Part shown: piece by piece, positions 35,962-44,254 of the stretch | Layout: the number at the start of each line of letters is the position of its first letter | How positions within the stretch are numbered: position 1 is the first letter of the stretch | Source of the DNA: Acidovorax carolinensis | Lineage (GTDB): Bacteria; Pseudomonadota; Gammaproteobacteria; Burkholderiales; Burkholderiaceae_C | Assembly (NCBI RefSeq): GCF_002157145.1 | Contig: NZ_CP021361.1 | Location: 558,001-622,000, forward strand | Length of the DNA: 64,000 bases | Direction: 5' to 3' | The notes under the pieces: generated by a model | What the model was told of the DNA's origin: nothing | The model's input: the letters and a program-made list of their open reading frames with translations, nothing else | The model's database searches: none | Made by a program: the position numbers and the translations under genes

Positions 35962-37431
35962 TTACTGCTGGGCGACGGCGTGGGCAACCTGGTACCCGCC
36001 GCCCAGGGCGCGTTGCAGGCCGATGTCGAGCGTGAACGATGCCGAGCGCAGGTTGGTCTGGGCGCTCAGGGCGCCCAGCAGGCTGTCTTCGGCCGTCAGC
36101 ACTTCGAGGTACGTCGCCAGGCCACCCTCATAGCGGTTGCTGGCCACGCGGTGCGCCTCGGTGGCGGCATCCACGGCTTCCTGCGCCTTGCCCAGGCGCT
36201 GGCCCAGGGCTTTCTGGCTGATGGCGTTGTCGGCCACGTCTTGCAGCGCGCGCGCCACGGTGGCGTTGTACTGGGCCACGGCCTCGGCATAGCTGGCGTG
36301 CGCGCCGCGCAACTCGCCCTGCAGGCGGCCGCCGCTGAAGATCGGAAGCGAGATCGCCGGGCCAAAGCTGGCGATGCCCGAGCCGCCCTTGGTTAGCATG
36401 TCCAGCCCCAGCGACTGCACGCCAATCAGCGCCGACAGGTTCACGTTGGGGTAGAACTCGGCCTTCTTTTGCTCGATGCGGCTGCCCAAGGCTTGTGCAC
36501 GCAGGCGCGCGGCCACCACATCCGGGCGGCGGCCGAGCAGGTCGGCCGAGATTTCGGCGGGCAGGCCAAAGGCGCGGTCCAGCTTCAGGGTGGGTGCCGC
36601 GATCGACAGGCCGCGGTCCGGGCCCGCGCCCAGCAGCGCGGCCAGGCGGTTGCGTTGCAGCGCGATCTGCTCGTCCAGCGCCAGCAACTCGCCCTCGGCC
36701 ACGGTGCGGCGGGCGTCGGCGTTGCGCAGGCCGCCGCGCGTTTCCAGGCCGTTGTCAAAACGCTGGGTGAACAGGCTGGCGGTTTTCTGGCGAATCTCCA
36801 GCGCGCGGGCGGCGGTGTCGCGGTTGGCGTGCAGGCGGCTCAGTTCGGCATAGTTCGCCGCCACACCCGCGGCGAGCCACAACCGTGCTTGCGCCAGCTC
36901 GGCGCGGCTGGCTTCAACCTCGGACGTGGCAGCGGCCAGCGCGGCGCGGTTTTTGCCCCAGAAATCCAGTTCCCAGCGTACATCCAGCGTGGCGCGGCCG
37001 TAGTCGTTCAGGCCCTCGGTGGCAGGCGAGCGCGGGATCAGGTGGTTGTAGCTGAGCTTGTCGCCGGTGATGGACGCATTGGCGCTGACCTGCGGCTTTG
37101 TGGCCGAGCCCGTGATCTGCATGACGGCATCGGCCCGTTGCAGGCGCGCGGCGGCGGCGGCCAGGTCGGGCGCATCAGCCAGCGCTTCGGCAATCAGGGC
37201 GTTGAGCTGGGCGTCGCCATAGGCCGTCCACCACTGTTCGGCGGGCCAATGGGCGCTGGGCGCGGTCAAAGAGGCTGTGGACTGGAAAGCCTCGGCCGAC
37301 TTGGGTTGGGGCGTTGCGCCCAGGTCCGGAAACTGGGCACAACCCGCCAGAAACAGGGCGGCGCCCAAGCCCGTCAGGGGCATGCGCAGCCGGTGCAAGG
37401 CTGTCGAGGGCGGCGTGCTGCTATGGTGCAT
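35962..37431 (-). CDS. Outer-membrane efflux channel, NodT/OprM family lipoprotein
   Basis: A 489-residue TolC-like protein with a lipobox: LGAALFLAGCAQ puts the lipidated Cys near residue 31. Two OEP repeats are seen, with alternating helices such as LAQARLWLAAGVAANYAELS and a second copy near residues 290-440. The start at 37431 gives MHHSSTPPSTALHRLRMP; an internal ATG at residue 17 would give a more usual lipoprotein signal length. It is the first gene of the efflux operon and forms the outer-membrane channel for the adaptor and pump encoded next. Its promoter faces the TetR gene across an operator-like region (37447-37513). Confidence 0.92.
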   Translation of the reverse strand: MHHSSTPPSTALHRLRMPLTGLGAALFLAGCAQFPDLGATPQPKSAEAFQSTASLTAPSAHWPAEQWWTAYGDAQLNALIAEALADAPDLAAAAARLQRADAVMQITGSATKPQVSANASITGDKLSYNHLIPRSPATEGLNDYGRATLDVRWELDFWGKNRAALAAATSEVEASRAELAQARLWLAAGVAANYAELSRLHANRDTAARALEIRQKTASLFTQRFDNGLETRGGLRNADARRTVAEGELLALDEQIALQRNRLAALLGAGPDRGLSIAAPTLKLDRAFGLPAEISADLLGRRPDVVAARLRAQALGSRIEQKKAEFYPNVNLSALIGVQSLGLDMLTKGGSGIASFGPAISLPIFSGGRLQGELRGAHASYAEAVAQYNATVARALQDVADNAISQKALGQRLGKAQEAVDAATEAHRVASNRYEGGLATYLEVLTAEDSLLGALSAQTNLRSASFTLDIGLQRALGGGYQVAHAVAQQ

Positions 37432-37448
37432 GGAGACTCCATTAAATG

Positions 37449-37498
37449 AACTGATCGGTTTAGTTTAGCTTTGTTTTTCGGCGGATTCAAGCTAAACT
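37449..37498. promoter_or_regulatory. Operator region between efflux operon and TetR gene
   Basis: Two palindromic elements lie here. AACTGATCGGTT (37449-37460) is an imperfect 12-bp palindrome (10 of 12 positions). AGTTTAGCTT (37462-37471) and AAGCTAAACT (37489-37498) form a perfect 10-bp inverted repeat with a 17-base spacer. Placement between divergent starts 37431 and 37531 fits TetR-type repression of both genes. Confidence 0.6.
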
Positions 37499-37530
37499 GA
37501 GCTTGTTGGTTCAAAAATAAAGAGGTTGAC

Positions 37531-38142
37531 ATGCGGGCAAAAACCGAGACAAGGCGCCAGGCCATCCTGGACGCCGCCGCCGTCGTTTTCCAGGAAACGG
37601 GGTTCGAGCGCACCACCATGGCCGCCATCTGCGAGCGGCTGGGTTACTCCAAGGCCACGCTGTACAACTACTTCGCGTCGAAAGAAGAACTGTTCTCGGC
37701 CGTCGTGTTCGAGGCCACCGAGGCCGAGTTCCAGGCCACGCTGGAAGCGCTGGACGCGACCGTGGAGGACATGACCGAGGCGCTGCAAAAGTTTGGCCGG
37801 GGGCTGCTGACGCTGCAGTATTCGCCCCAGGTGCAGGCGGTGCGCCGCCTCATCGTTGCAGAGGCCGGGCGCTCGGAGTTGGGGAAAAAATGCTACGAAC
37901 TGGGCCCCGTGCGCAACGAGGCCGCTGCTGCCGCCTTCTTGCAGCACGCCATGGATACCGGCCAGTTGCGCCAGGCCGATGCCCGCATCGCCGCCCTGCA
38001 CCTGCGCGGCCTGCTGGAGGCCGAATGGCTGGACCGCTTTTTGTTCCAGACCCTGGAGCCGATCTCTGCCGAAGAAATCAATGCCACGGTGGCGCGCGCG
38101 GTGGCCGCATTCATGGCGGCGTATGGGCCGGTGCAGGCGTGA
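37531..38142 (+). CDS. TetR/AcrR family regulator of the efflux operon
   Basis: A 203-residue TetR-family repressor. The HTH is seen in TTMAAICERLGYSKATLYNY at about residues 28-47, preceded by MRAKTETRRQAILDAAAVVF. The C-terminal domain matches the AefR-like type found beside multidrug pumps. It is divergent from the three-gene efflux operon plus UspA, and inverted repeats lie between the two starts, so it most likely represses both. Ligands would be the pump's substrates. A GAAA-capped bidirectional terminator follows the gene. The start ATG 37531, with AGAGG upstream, is the only reasonable one. Confidence 0.92.
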   Translation: MRAKTETRRQAILDAAAVVFQETGFERTTMAAICERLGYSKATLYNYFASKEELFSAVVFEATEAEFQATLEALDATVEDMTEALQKFGRGLLTLQYSPQVQAVRRLIVAEAGRSELGKKCYELGPVRNEAAAAAFLQHAMDTGQLRQADARIAALHLRGLLEAEWLDRFLFQTLEPISAEEINATVARAVAAFMAAYGPVQA

Positions 38143-38158
38143 TGCCTAGCATGGGATG

Positions 38159-38187
38159 AAAAAAAGGAGCTGAAAAGCTCCTTTTTT
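38159..38187. terminator. Bidirectional intrinsic terminator, GAAA tetraloop
   Basis: A7, then GGAGCT-GAAA-AGCTCC, then T6. The symmetric A and T runs make it work for the TetR gene (+) and the convergent cysteine synthase gene (-). Confidence 0.93.
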
Positions 38188-38236
38188 AATAGCTGTTAGC
38201 GCTTACTCGATAAGCGCTAGAGGCTTATATGGCTTG
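38186..38236 (+). repeat. Short interspersed repeat, family A (clear copy)
   Basis: TTAATAGCTGTTAGCGCTTA, a short spacer, and GATAAGCGCTAGAGGC. GCGCTTA and TAAGCGC can pair. It directly follows the terminator between convergent genes. Confidence 0.88.
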
Positions 38237-38245
38237 AATTCCACA

Positions 38246-39163
38246 TCACGCGGGCAAAAAGCCTTCCACCGACAGGTAGCGCTCGCCCGTGTCGTAGTTG
38301 AAGCCGAGCACCTTGGCCCCGGCAGGCAGCTCGGGCAGTTTTTGCGCGATGGCGGCCAGCGTGGCACCGCTGGAGATGCCCACCAGCATGCCTTCTTCGC
38401 GGGCGCTGCGGCGGGCGTATTCGCGCGCCGGCTCAGCTTCGACCTGGATCACGCCGTCGAGCAGGCTGGTGTCCAGGTTCTTCGGTATGAAGCCCGCGCC
38501 AATGCCCTGGATGGGGTGGGGCGAGGGCTGGCCGCCGCTGATGACGGGCGACTGCGTGGGCTCCACGGCAAATACCTTGAGGTTGGGAAACTTTGCTTTC
38601 AGTACCCGTGCCACGCCCGTGAGGTGCCCGCCGGTGCCCACACCGGTGATCAGCGCATCGAGCCCGCCTTCGAAGTCGGCCAGGATTTCCTGCGCCGTGG
38701 TGCGCACGTGCACGTCGATGTTGGCCGGGTTCTCGAACTGCTGCGGAATCCAGGCGCCGGGCGTCTGGGCCTTGAGCTCTTCGGCGCGGGCGATGGCACC
38801 CTTCATGCCCTTCTCGCGCGGCGTCAGGTCGAAGCTGGCGCCGTAGGCCAGCATCAGGCGGCGGCGCTCGATGCTCATGCTGTCGGGCATCACCAGAACC
38901 AGCTTGTAGCCCTTGACGGCCGCCACCATCGCCAGGCCCACGCCGGTGTTGCCGCTTGTGGGCTCGATGATGGTGCCGCCGGGCTGGAGCGCACCCGACT
39001 TTTCGGCGTCTTCCACCATCGCCAGCGCGATGCGGTCCTTGATCGAGCCGCCGGGGTTGCTGCGCTCGGACTTGATCCACACGTTGGCGCCCGGGCCAAA
39101 CAGGCGGTTGATGCGCACATGCGGTGTGTTGCCGATGGTTTGCAGGACGTTGTCGGTTTTCAT
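38246..39163 (-). CDS. cysK: Cysteine synthase (O-acetylserine sulfhydrylase)
   Basis: A 305-residue PLP enzyme that makes cysteine from O-acetylserine and sulfide. The PLP lysine is in [15 protein letters not shown] near residue 42, the substrate loop [11 protein letters not shown] near 69, and the phosphate-binding [15 protein letters not shown] near 177. ATG 39163 follows AGGAG on its strand and gives [16 protein letters not shown]; the frame extends further upstream into the RNase P RNA gene and is rejected. The length and [13 protein letters not shown] segment suit CysK rather than CysM. A promoter must lie between 39164 and the divergent rnpB promoter, within about 90 bases. Confidence 0.93.
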   Translation of the reverse strand: MKTDNVLQTIGNTPHVRINRLFGPGANVWIKSERSNPGGSIKDRIALAMVEDAEKSGALQPGGTIIEPTSGNTGVGLAMVAAVKGYKLVLVMPDSMSIERRRLMLAYGASFDLTPREKGMKGAIARAEELKAQTPGAWIPQQFENPANIDVHVRTTAQEILADFEGGLDALITGVGTGGHLTGVARVLKAKFPNLKVFAVEPTQSPVISGGQPSPHPIQGIGAGFIPKNLDTSLLDGVIQVEAEPAREYARRSAREEGMLVGISSGATLAAIAQKLPELPAGAKVLGFNYDTGERYLSVEGFLPA

Positions 39164-39250
39164 GGTGAGTCTCCTGGGAAAAGAGGGGTTGCCCGCGCAT
39201 TCTGGACCAGTTGATCGCTCATTTCGGCCATATGGATATGCCGATCGGGG

Positions 39251-39256
39251 GATAAT
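39251..39256 (+). promoter_or_regulatory. Probable -10 element of rnpB
   Basis: GATAAT lies six bases before the first base of the RNase P RNA, where a -10 hexamer is expected. No matching -35 is evident at 16-18 bases. Confidence 0.5.
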
Positions 39257-39262
39257 CGCCCC

Positions 39263-39710
39263 GTGAAGCGCGCCAGACCGCCGCTGGTGCAATCTGGGAA
39301 ACCAGGCACTGGAGGAACGTCCGGACTGCACAGGACAGCGTAGCAGCTAACGGCTGCCCACCGTGAGGTGAGGATCAGAGCAACAGAGACGAGTCAGGTC
39401 GTTTTCAGCCACCAAGGGTGTTCTATGGGGTGCCAGCGCAAGCTGGCATCGGCTGGCGCAAGCCAGACGCTCAGGCGCAAGCCTGAAGCCCCATAGCCGC
39501 CCAAGGCGCGGAACGCGACTTGGGTGAAACGGGCAATCTCTACGCGCAGCAATACCAAGTAGGCCAGCGTTGATGTGGTTCCGCAGAGCTGGCGGGTAGG
39601 TAGCATCGAGCCGTGGTGGCGACACCCGGCCCAGAGTAATGGCGGTCACGCCGCGGGCCTTCGCAAGAGGGTCAGCGGTGCACAGAATCCGGCTTATCGG
39701 CGCGCTTCAC
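39263..39710 (+). ncRNA. rnpB: RNase P RNA (class A) with enlarged P12 region
   Basis: The catalytic RNA of RNase P, which matures the 5' ends of tRNAs. The universal segments are present: GAGGAACGTCCGGACTGC near the 5' end and ACAGAATCCGGCTTATC near the 3' end. The P1 helix is the perfect pairing of GTGAAGCGCGCC (39263-39274) with GGCGCGCTTCAC (39699-39710). At 448 nt it is some 70 nt longer than the E. coli RNA. The extra length is at 39423-39496: an outer stem CTATGGGG/CCCCATAG encloses three hairpins, each capped by GCAA (stems 39431-39448, 39453-39466 and 39471-39486). Ends are set from P1 pairing; a few bases of trailer are possible. Confidence 0.95.
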
Positions 39711-39724
39711 ACTTTTCATGAAAA

Positions 39725-39775
39725 CAGGCGCTAGCGCTTATCTATCCAGCGCTGAAAGCTATCGTATAGATAGCG
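39725..39775 (-). repeat. Short interspersed repeat, family A
   Basis: On the minus strand: ATAGCTTTCAGCGCTGGATA, then GATAAGCGCTAGCGCC. It lies between rnpB and the next convergent gene and may help to end both transcripts. Confidence 0.85.
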
Positions 39776-39785
39776 AAATGCCCTG

Positions 39786-40571
39786 CTAAAACCGCTCCCA
39801 CGGCTGCAGATAGCGCCACTGCCCTTCGGGCACCTTGGCCAGCGGCACGCGGCCGATGCGGATGCGCTTGAGGGCCACCACCGTCAGGCCCACGGCATCG
39901 CACATGGCCGGAATCTGCCCGGGGCGGATGCCCTTCAGGGCAAAGCGCAGTTTGGTTTCGCTCTGCCAGCTCACCTTGATGGGGGGCAGCGGGCGGCCGT
40001 TGAAGCTGAGGCCATTGCACAGGCGTTGCAGGCCGTGGGGCGCGATGTCGCCCTTGACCTCGACGATGCACTCCTGCTCCAGCGATTCGATGTCTTCGGC
40101 CAGCTTGCGCGCGATGCGTTTGTCCTGCGTGTAGACCACCAGGCCACTGGCCTCGGTGGGCAGCGGGGTGAAGCATTCGAGCTGCTTGAAATGGCGCTGC
40201 AGCACGCGGATGCCCGAGGCGTCTTCGGCCAGGTGCGACGCCGCATTGAGCAGCGTGGTGGCCGGGGTTGCGCCCTGTCTGCGGCTGGCGTGGGCCGCTT
40301 GCCCGGCTGGTACGCCCAGGCCGGCTTCAAACCCCACCGGCTTGTGCAGCAGCAGCGTGACCGGTGTCAGCGCGAGCAGGCTGGCGTCTTGCGCCACCGC
40401 CACGGCCTGGTCGGGGCGCACGCGGGCGCCGGGGGCTTCCACCACCTGGCCGTCCACGCTCACAAAGCCGCCTTCGATGAATTGCTCGGCCGTGCTGCGC
40501 GAGCAGTTCAGTTGCTCGGCCACGCGCTTGGCCAGGCGGATGTGGCTGGGGTCAGGGTTCTTGTCGGTCAT
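39786..40571 (-). CDS. RluF/RsuA-like S4-domain protein lacking pseudouridine-synthase catalytic residues
   Basis: A 261-residue protein with an N-terminal S4 RNA-binding domain (residues about 10-60, AEQFIEGGFVSVDGQVV) and a RsuA/RluF-type pseudouridine-synthase fold. The fold's landmarks are LLLHKPVGFEAG near 73, SGLVVYTQDKRIARKL near 142 and VVALKRIRIGRVPLAKVPEG near 231. The catalytic motif normally reading GRLD-x4-GL is CFTPLPTEASGL, so the aspartate is Pro138, and the second motif RQIRRM is GQIPAM (218-223). Chemistry of the normal kind therefore seems impossible unless another residue serves; it may act as an RNA-binding or assembly protein. It is annotated as a synthase in some genomes, probably by fold alone. 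It ends next to a family-A repeat. Confidence 0.8.
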   Translation of the reverse strand: MTDKNPDPSHIRLAKRVAEQLNCSRSTAEQFIEGGFVSVDGQVVEAPGARVRPDQAVAVAQDASLLALTPVTLLLHKPVGFEAGLGVPAGQAAHASRRQGATPATTLLNAASHLAEDASGIRVLQRHFKQLECFTPLPTEASGLVVYTQDKRIARKLAEDIESLEQECIVEVKGDIAPHGLQRLCNGLSFNGRPLPPIKVSWQSETKLRFALKGIRPGQIPAMCDAVGLTVVALKRIRIGRVPLAKVPEGQWRYLQPWERF

Positions 40572-40604
40572 GGAATGAATGCGGTTTGGTGCTGTTCTTG
40601 TGGT

Positions 40605-42296
40605 TCAGTTGTTGCCGGGTTGTTGTGCCCGGATGCGTTCGACATGCGCCAGCAGCGAGCGCTGGGCCACGGGCCACATGCGCGGCGGCACGTCGTCATA
40701 CGCGTGCTGCACCCAGTCGTCCATGTTGCCATCGGGCAGCGCCTGCATGGCGGCCAGCACCTTGGCTTCGCGTGCCAGGCGGTGGGCCTTGAGCTTGGCG
40801 ATGGCGCTGCGCGCCCCATTCACCGGGCCTCCCAGCACATAGCCGTGGGCGGGCAGGATGAACTCCACGCCGTGTTCGGCGCACGCTGCGTCGAGCCGGT
40901 CCAGCGAATCGAGGTAGTCGGCCATGTTGCCGTCGGGCGGGTCGATCACGGTGGTGCTGCCGTTGAGGATGTGATCGCCGCTGAACAGCAGGCCGTCTTC
41001 CTGCAGCAGCAGGCACAGGTGGTTGGCCGCGTGGCCGGGGGTGTGGATCACCTGCAGGGTATGGGTGATTTTGCCCTCTGGCGCTTGTCCTGAAAGCGTC
41101 AGCAGCTCATTATCTTGTAGCGCCCGGTCGGGCGTGAACGCGCTGGCCACGCGCGCGGTGGGGGCCGATGGCAGTCCCAGGATGGGCGGCTGGGCCTTGC
41201 CCGCCTGCACGCACAGCGCCTGCAGCGGCTTGCTGCCTGGCGAGTGGTCGGGGTGCGAGTGGGTGCACACGATCATGCGGATGTCGCCCCCGGCGGCGCG
41301 CCAGAGCTTGTCGAGGTGCTCGGCATCGGCCGGGCCGGGGTCGATGGCGATGAAGCCGGTGGCCGGGTCGCCCACCAGGTAGCTGTTGGTGCCGGGGCCT
41401 GTCATCACGCCAGGGTTGGGCGCGGTGAGGCGCTGGACATTGCGCAGCAGCGGCACGGGACGCTCGGCCTGCCAGTCGAGCGGGTGCACGATCTGACCGT
41501 CGGGGCAGACCAGGGCCAGCTCGCCAAACGGCGATTCGTCTTCCATGTAGCGCGCTTCTTTGCCGCCCAGCAGGCCGGCGCGCGGGCAGCTCACCCACAG
41601 CGGCTGTTCGTGCGCCACGGCGTCCAGCACGGCCTGGGTGCTCACAAACTTTGCCAGCCGCTGCAGCGTGCGGATGGTCGGATAGATCATGAAGAACTGG
41701 CCCGCCTCATGCCGCGCCAGCGCATCCGCCGGGCGCACCCACACGGGCTCGAACTGCTCGGCCTCGTCGGCAACGGGCGTCTGCCCCTCGGGCATGCGGG
41801 CCACGAGAAACGGCACCTCAAAGCGCCGGGGCAGGTCGCGGTCGCCCGTCCAGTGGGCCAGCAAGTACACGCTGTCGGCCGCCAGGCGCAGGCCACGGGC
41901 CTGGCACTGCGCGGCAAAGGGCTGGTGGCGGTCGATGGCGGCGATGTCGTGCGCATCGGCCATCCCACCTTTGCGGGGGCCATCGGCATGGCGCGCCAGC
42001 AGAATGCCCAGCTCTTCAAAGCTCTCGCGGATGGCGGCAATGGCCTGCGTGAGGTGCAGGTCGTCTTGCGCCGGGCGGCGGTCGGCGGCGGCGTGCGTCT
42101 CGGGCGACGCATCGAGCGCGTCGATGCCGCCGCCGGGGAAGACATAGGCGCCCGGTGCGAAGCTGGCCCGCGGCGAGCGGCGCGTCATCAGCACCTCCAC
42201 CCCTTGTGCGCCGTCGCGCAGCAGCAGCACGGTGGCGGCGGGCAGGGTGGGAACGGGAGGGTGCGGTGGGTGCAGAAGCTGGCTGGGGCGTGTCAT
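40605..42296 (-). CDS. NUDIX hydrolase - metallo-beta-lactamase fold fusion
   Basis: A 563-residue two-domain protein. The N-terminal NUDIX domain has GAYVFPGGGIDALDA near residue 49 and IRESFEELGILLA near 89; the Nudix box has the needed REXXEE glutamates but a roughly 30-residue insert after the first glycines. The C-terminal MBL domain, from about residue 265, has the TGPGTNSYLVG strand and the zinc motif THSHPDHSPG near 342, then HTPGHAANHLCLLLQEDG and SGDHILNG. The MBL part resembles LACTB2-like hydrolases. Residues about 391-405 (ALQDNELLTLSGQAPE) are encoded by a family-A repeat. Start 42296 (MTRPSQ) or 42305 (MQPM); neither has a clear ribosome site. Substrates, such as nucleotide derivatives or CoA esters, are unknown. 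Confidence 0.85.
   Translation of the reverse strand: MTRPSQLLHPPHPPVPTLPAATVLLLRDGAQGVEVLMTRRSPRASFAPGAYVFPGGGIDALDASPETHAAADRRPAQDDLHLTQAIAAIRESFEELGILLARHADGPRKGGMADAHDIAAIDRHQPFAAQCQARGLRLAADSVYLLAHWTGDRDLPRRFEVPFLVARMPEGQTPVADEAEQFEPVWVRPADALARHEAGQFFMIYPTIRTLQRLAKFVSTQAVLDAVAHEQPLWVSCPRAGLLGGKEARYMEDESPFGELALVCPDGQIVHPLDWQAERPVPLLRNVQRLTAPNPGVMTGPGTNSYLVGDPATGFIAIDPGPADAEHLDKLWRAAGGDIRMIVCTHSHPDHSPGSKPLQALCVQAGKAQPPILGLPSAPTARVASAFTPDRALQDNELLTLSGQAPEGKITHTLQVIHTPGHAANHLCLLLQEDGLLFSGDHILNGSTTVIDPPDGNMADYLDSLDRLDAACAEHGVEFILPAHGYVLGGPVNGARSAIAKLKAHRLAREAKVLAAMQALPDGNMDDWVQHAYDDVPPRMWPVAQRSLLAHVERIRAQQPGNN
41081..41125 (-). repeat. Short interspersed repeat, family A (inside NUDIX-MBL gene)
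   Basis: On the minus strand it reads GATAATGAGCTGCTGACGCT and then TTCAGGACAAGCGCC, like the copy at 15421. It is in frame and in the sense direction of the gene. Confidence 0.7.
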
Positions 42297-42360
42297 GGGC
42301 TGCATTATGGGCAGGACGGCTTGCGCGGTGGGGCGCGGGCACAATGCGTGGCCCTCCGTT

Positions 42361-43428
42361 ATGACTGCACCACCCACGATGCATCGCCCCTCCTTTTCCG
42401 CCCATTCCTGCGCCCGCATCGCCCGGGTGCGGAACGCGTTGCTGGGCCTGGGCTGGGTCTGGCTGGCGCTGGCGGCGGTGCTGGCCTGGCTCGACCGGGA
42501 AGGGCGCTGGATTGAATCGGGGCGCGAGGCGGTCGTGCTGTTCAAGCTGTGGATCTTCTGGGCCGTGTGGGCCGTGTTGCCCTGGTGCGGCGCAGCGCTG
42601 CTGGGTCTGCGCGAGGGGGCAGGGCGCAGCGTGCTGCGGCTGGCATGGCTGGGGGCGCTGGTCTTGGTGGCCTACAGCGGCCTGGTGGAGCCGCGCCTGC
42701 TGACGGTGCACGAGCACCGGCTGCGGCTGCAGACGCCGCTGCAGCTGCCGCCGCTGCGGCTGGCGCTGGTGGCCGATGTGCATGCCGGCCTGTTCGTGCG
42801 GGGCTGGCAGGTCGAGCGGCTGGTTGATCGGCTCAATGCGCTGGACGTGGATGCCGTGATGGTGGCGGGTGACTGGACGTACGAACCGCCGCGCGACCTG
42901 CATGCGCTGCTGCAGCCGTTTTCGCGGCTGCGCCACCCGGTGTGGGGCGTCCTGGGCAACCACGACACCGGCGCGCCCGGGCCACCGCTGGCAAAGGCGC
43001 TGCGTCAGGCACTGCAGGACCACGGCGTGCAGGTGCTGGATGGGCGGCGCCTGCTGGCCGAGGGCTGGGAGGTGGTGGGTCTGAGCGACCGGTGGGGCGG
43101 CGATCCGCTCAGCGAAATGGCCCGCCTGCTGCCGCCCGGCGCGCCCGCCACGCCCCGGCTGGTGCTGGCGCACCAGCCCGACACGGCGGCACTGCTGCCG
43201 GCAGGCAGCGCCAGCCTGGTGGTCAGCGGCCACACGCACGGTGGCCAGATTATGCTGCCCTGGGTCACGCGCCAACGGGTGTTGCCGGGCATGAGCGCGC
43301 AGGGCTGGTTCGAGGGCCTGTACGCCACGCGGGCTGGACCGTTGTTCGTGACGGCGGGCATCGGCACCATCGGCCTGCCGGCGCGACTGGCGGTGGTGCC
43401 GCGCATCGATGTGCTGCTGCTCGAATGA
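42361..43428 (+). CDS. Membrane-anchored metallophosphoesterase (YkoQ/YaeI-like)
   Basis: A 355-residue protein with three N-terminal hydrophobic segments (LGLGWVWLALAAVLAWL, LWIFWAVWAVLPWCGAALL, LAWLGALVLVAYSGLV) followed by a calcineurin-like phosphoesterase domain. The metal ligands are in LVADVHAG near residue 138, MVAGDWTYEP near 168, GNHDTG near 200 and SGHTHGGQ near 290. Relatives such as YaeI hydrolyse phosphodiesters or UDP-sugars in lipids; the substrate here is unknown. The gene is divergent from the NUDIX-MBL gene with 64 bases between starts. ATG 42361 is used; ATG 42379 (MHRPSF) is an alternative. Confidence 0.87.
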   Translation: MTAPPTMHRPSFSAHSCARIARVRNALLGLGWVWLALAAVLAWLDREGRWIESGREAVVLFKLWIFWAVWAVLPWCGAALLGLREGAGRSVLRLAWLGALVLVAYSGLVEPRLLTVHEHRLRLQTPLQLPPLRLALVADVHAGLFVRGWQVERLVDRLNALDVDAVMVAGDWTYEPPRDLHALLQPFSRLRHPVWGVLGNHDTGAPGPPLAKALRQALQDHGVQVLDGRRLLAEGWEVVGLSDRWGGDPLSEMARLLPPGAPATPRLVLAHQPDTAALLPAGSASLVVSGHTHGGQIMLPWVTRQRVLPGMSAQGWFEGLYATRAGPLFVTAGIGTIGLPARLAVVPRIDVLLLE

Positions 43429-43434
43429 GTCTTC

Positions 43435-44139
43435 TCAGTCCCGCGCCGGAATGACCAGCCCGCGCTGCACGGCCGGCCGCGCCACAAACGCATCCAGCAC
43501 GCGCTGCACCTCCGTGAACTGGCCAAATTCCACCAGCGCACCCGCGCCATAAAAGCCGACCAGGTTGCGCACCCACGGAAAGATGGCGATGTCGGCGATG
43601 GTGTACTGCTCGCCCATCACCCAGGCGCGGCCGGCCAGGCGCTGGTTGAGCACGCCCAGCAGGCGTTTCGATTCGGCCACATAGCGGCCCAGCGGGCGCT
43701 TGTCCTCAAAGTCCTTGCCGGCGAACTTGTGGAAAAAGCCGAGCTGGCCAAACATGGGGCCCACGCCACCCATCTGCCACATCAGCCACTGGATGGTTTC
43801 GTAGCGCGCGGCGGCATCCTGGGGCAGCAGCTGGCCGGCCTTGTCGGCGAGGTACAGCAGGATGGCGCCGGACTCGAACAGCGCCAGCGGCTGGCCGCCC
43901 GGCCCGTTGGGGTCGAGGATGGCGGGAATCTTGTTATTGGGGTTGAGCGACAGGAACTCGGGCGAGGTCTGGTCGTTGGTGTCGAAGCTCACCAGGTGCG
44001 GCTCGTACGGCAGGCCCAGTTCTTCGAGCGCAATCGACACCTTCACGCCATTGGGCGTGGGCAGCGAATACAGCTGGATGCGGTCGGGGTGCCGGGCGGG
44101 CCATTTATGGGTGATGGCAAAGGCGGAAAGATCGGGCAT
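43435..44139 (-). CDS. Glutathione S-transferase family protein (Ure2p/YghU-like)
   Basis: A 234-residue GST-fold protein. The N-terminal thioredoxin-like domain has [20 protein letters not shown] near residue 20, with the TPNGxK loop typical of the YghU/Ure2p-like group, and [15 protein letters not shown] with the cis-proline. The helical C-terminal domain has [16 protein letters not shown] near 108 and [14 protein letters not shown] near 175. Activity may be disulfide-bond reduction with two glutathiones, as in YghU. The start ATG 44139 gives [14 protein letters not shown]; the longer frame overlaps dapF antisense and is rejected. It is convergent with the phosphoesterase, 6 bases apart. 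Confidence 0.9.
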   Translation of the reverse strand: MPDLSAFAITHKWPARHPDRIQLYSLPTPNGVKVSIALEELGLPYEPHLVSFDTNDQTSPEFLSLNPNNKIPAILDPNGPGGQPLALFESGAILLYLADKAGQLLPQDAAARYETIQWLMWQMGGVGPMFGQLGFFHKFAGKDFEDKRPLGRYVAESKRLLGVLNQRLAGRAWVMGEQYTIADIAIFPWVRNLVGFYGAGALVEFGQFTEVQRVLDAFVARPAVQRGLVIPARD

Positions 44140-44254
44140 GAAGAAGTCCTGGCAGGTGGCAGCCACAGTGGCGCCACAAGAGCGCAAGACTAATCGGGCA
44201 GCGAAACCGGCGCTGCCCGAGGTGATTGGCAGCCCACCGACGATAATCCGGCCC

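Noticed and set aside
42901..43400. Possible extra genes on the minus strand opposite the phosphoesterase
   Set aside because: Frames are Arg/Pro-rich shadows; the phosphoesterase has all metal motifs.
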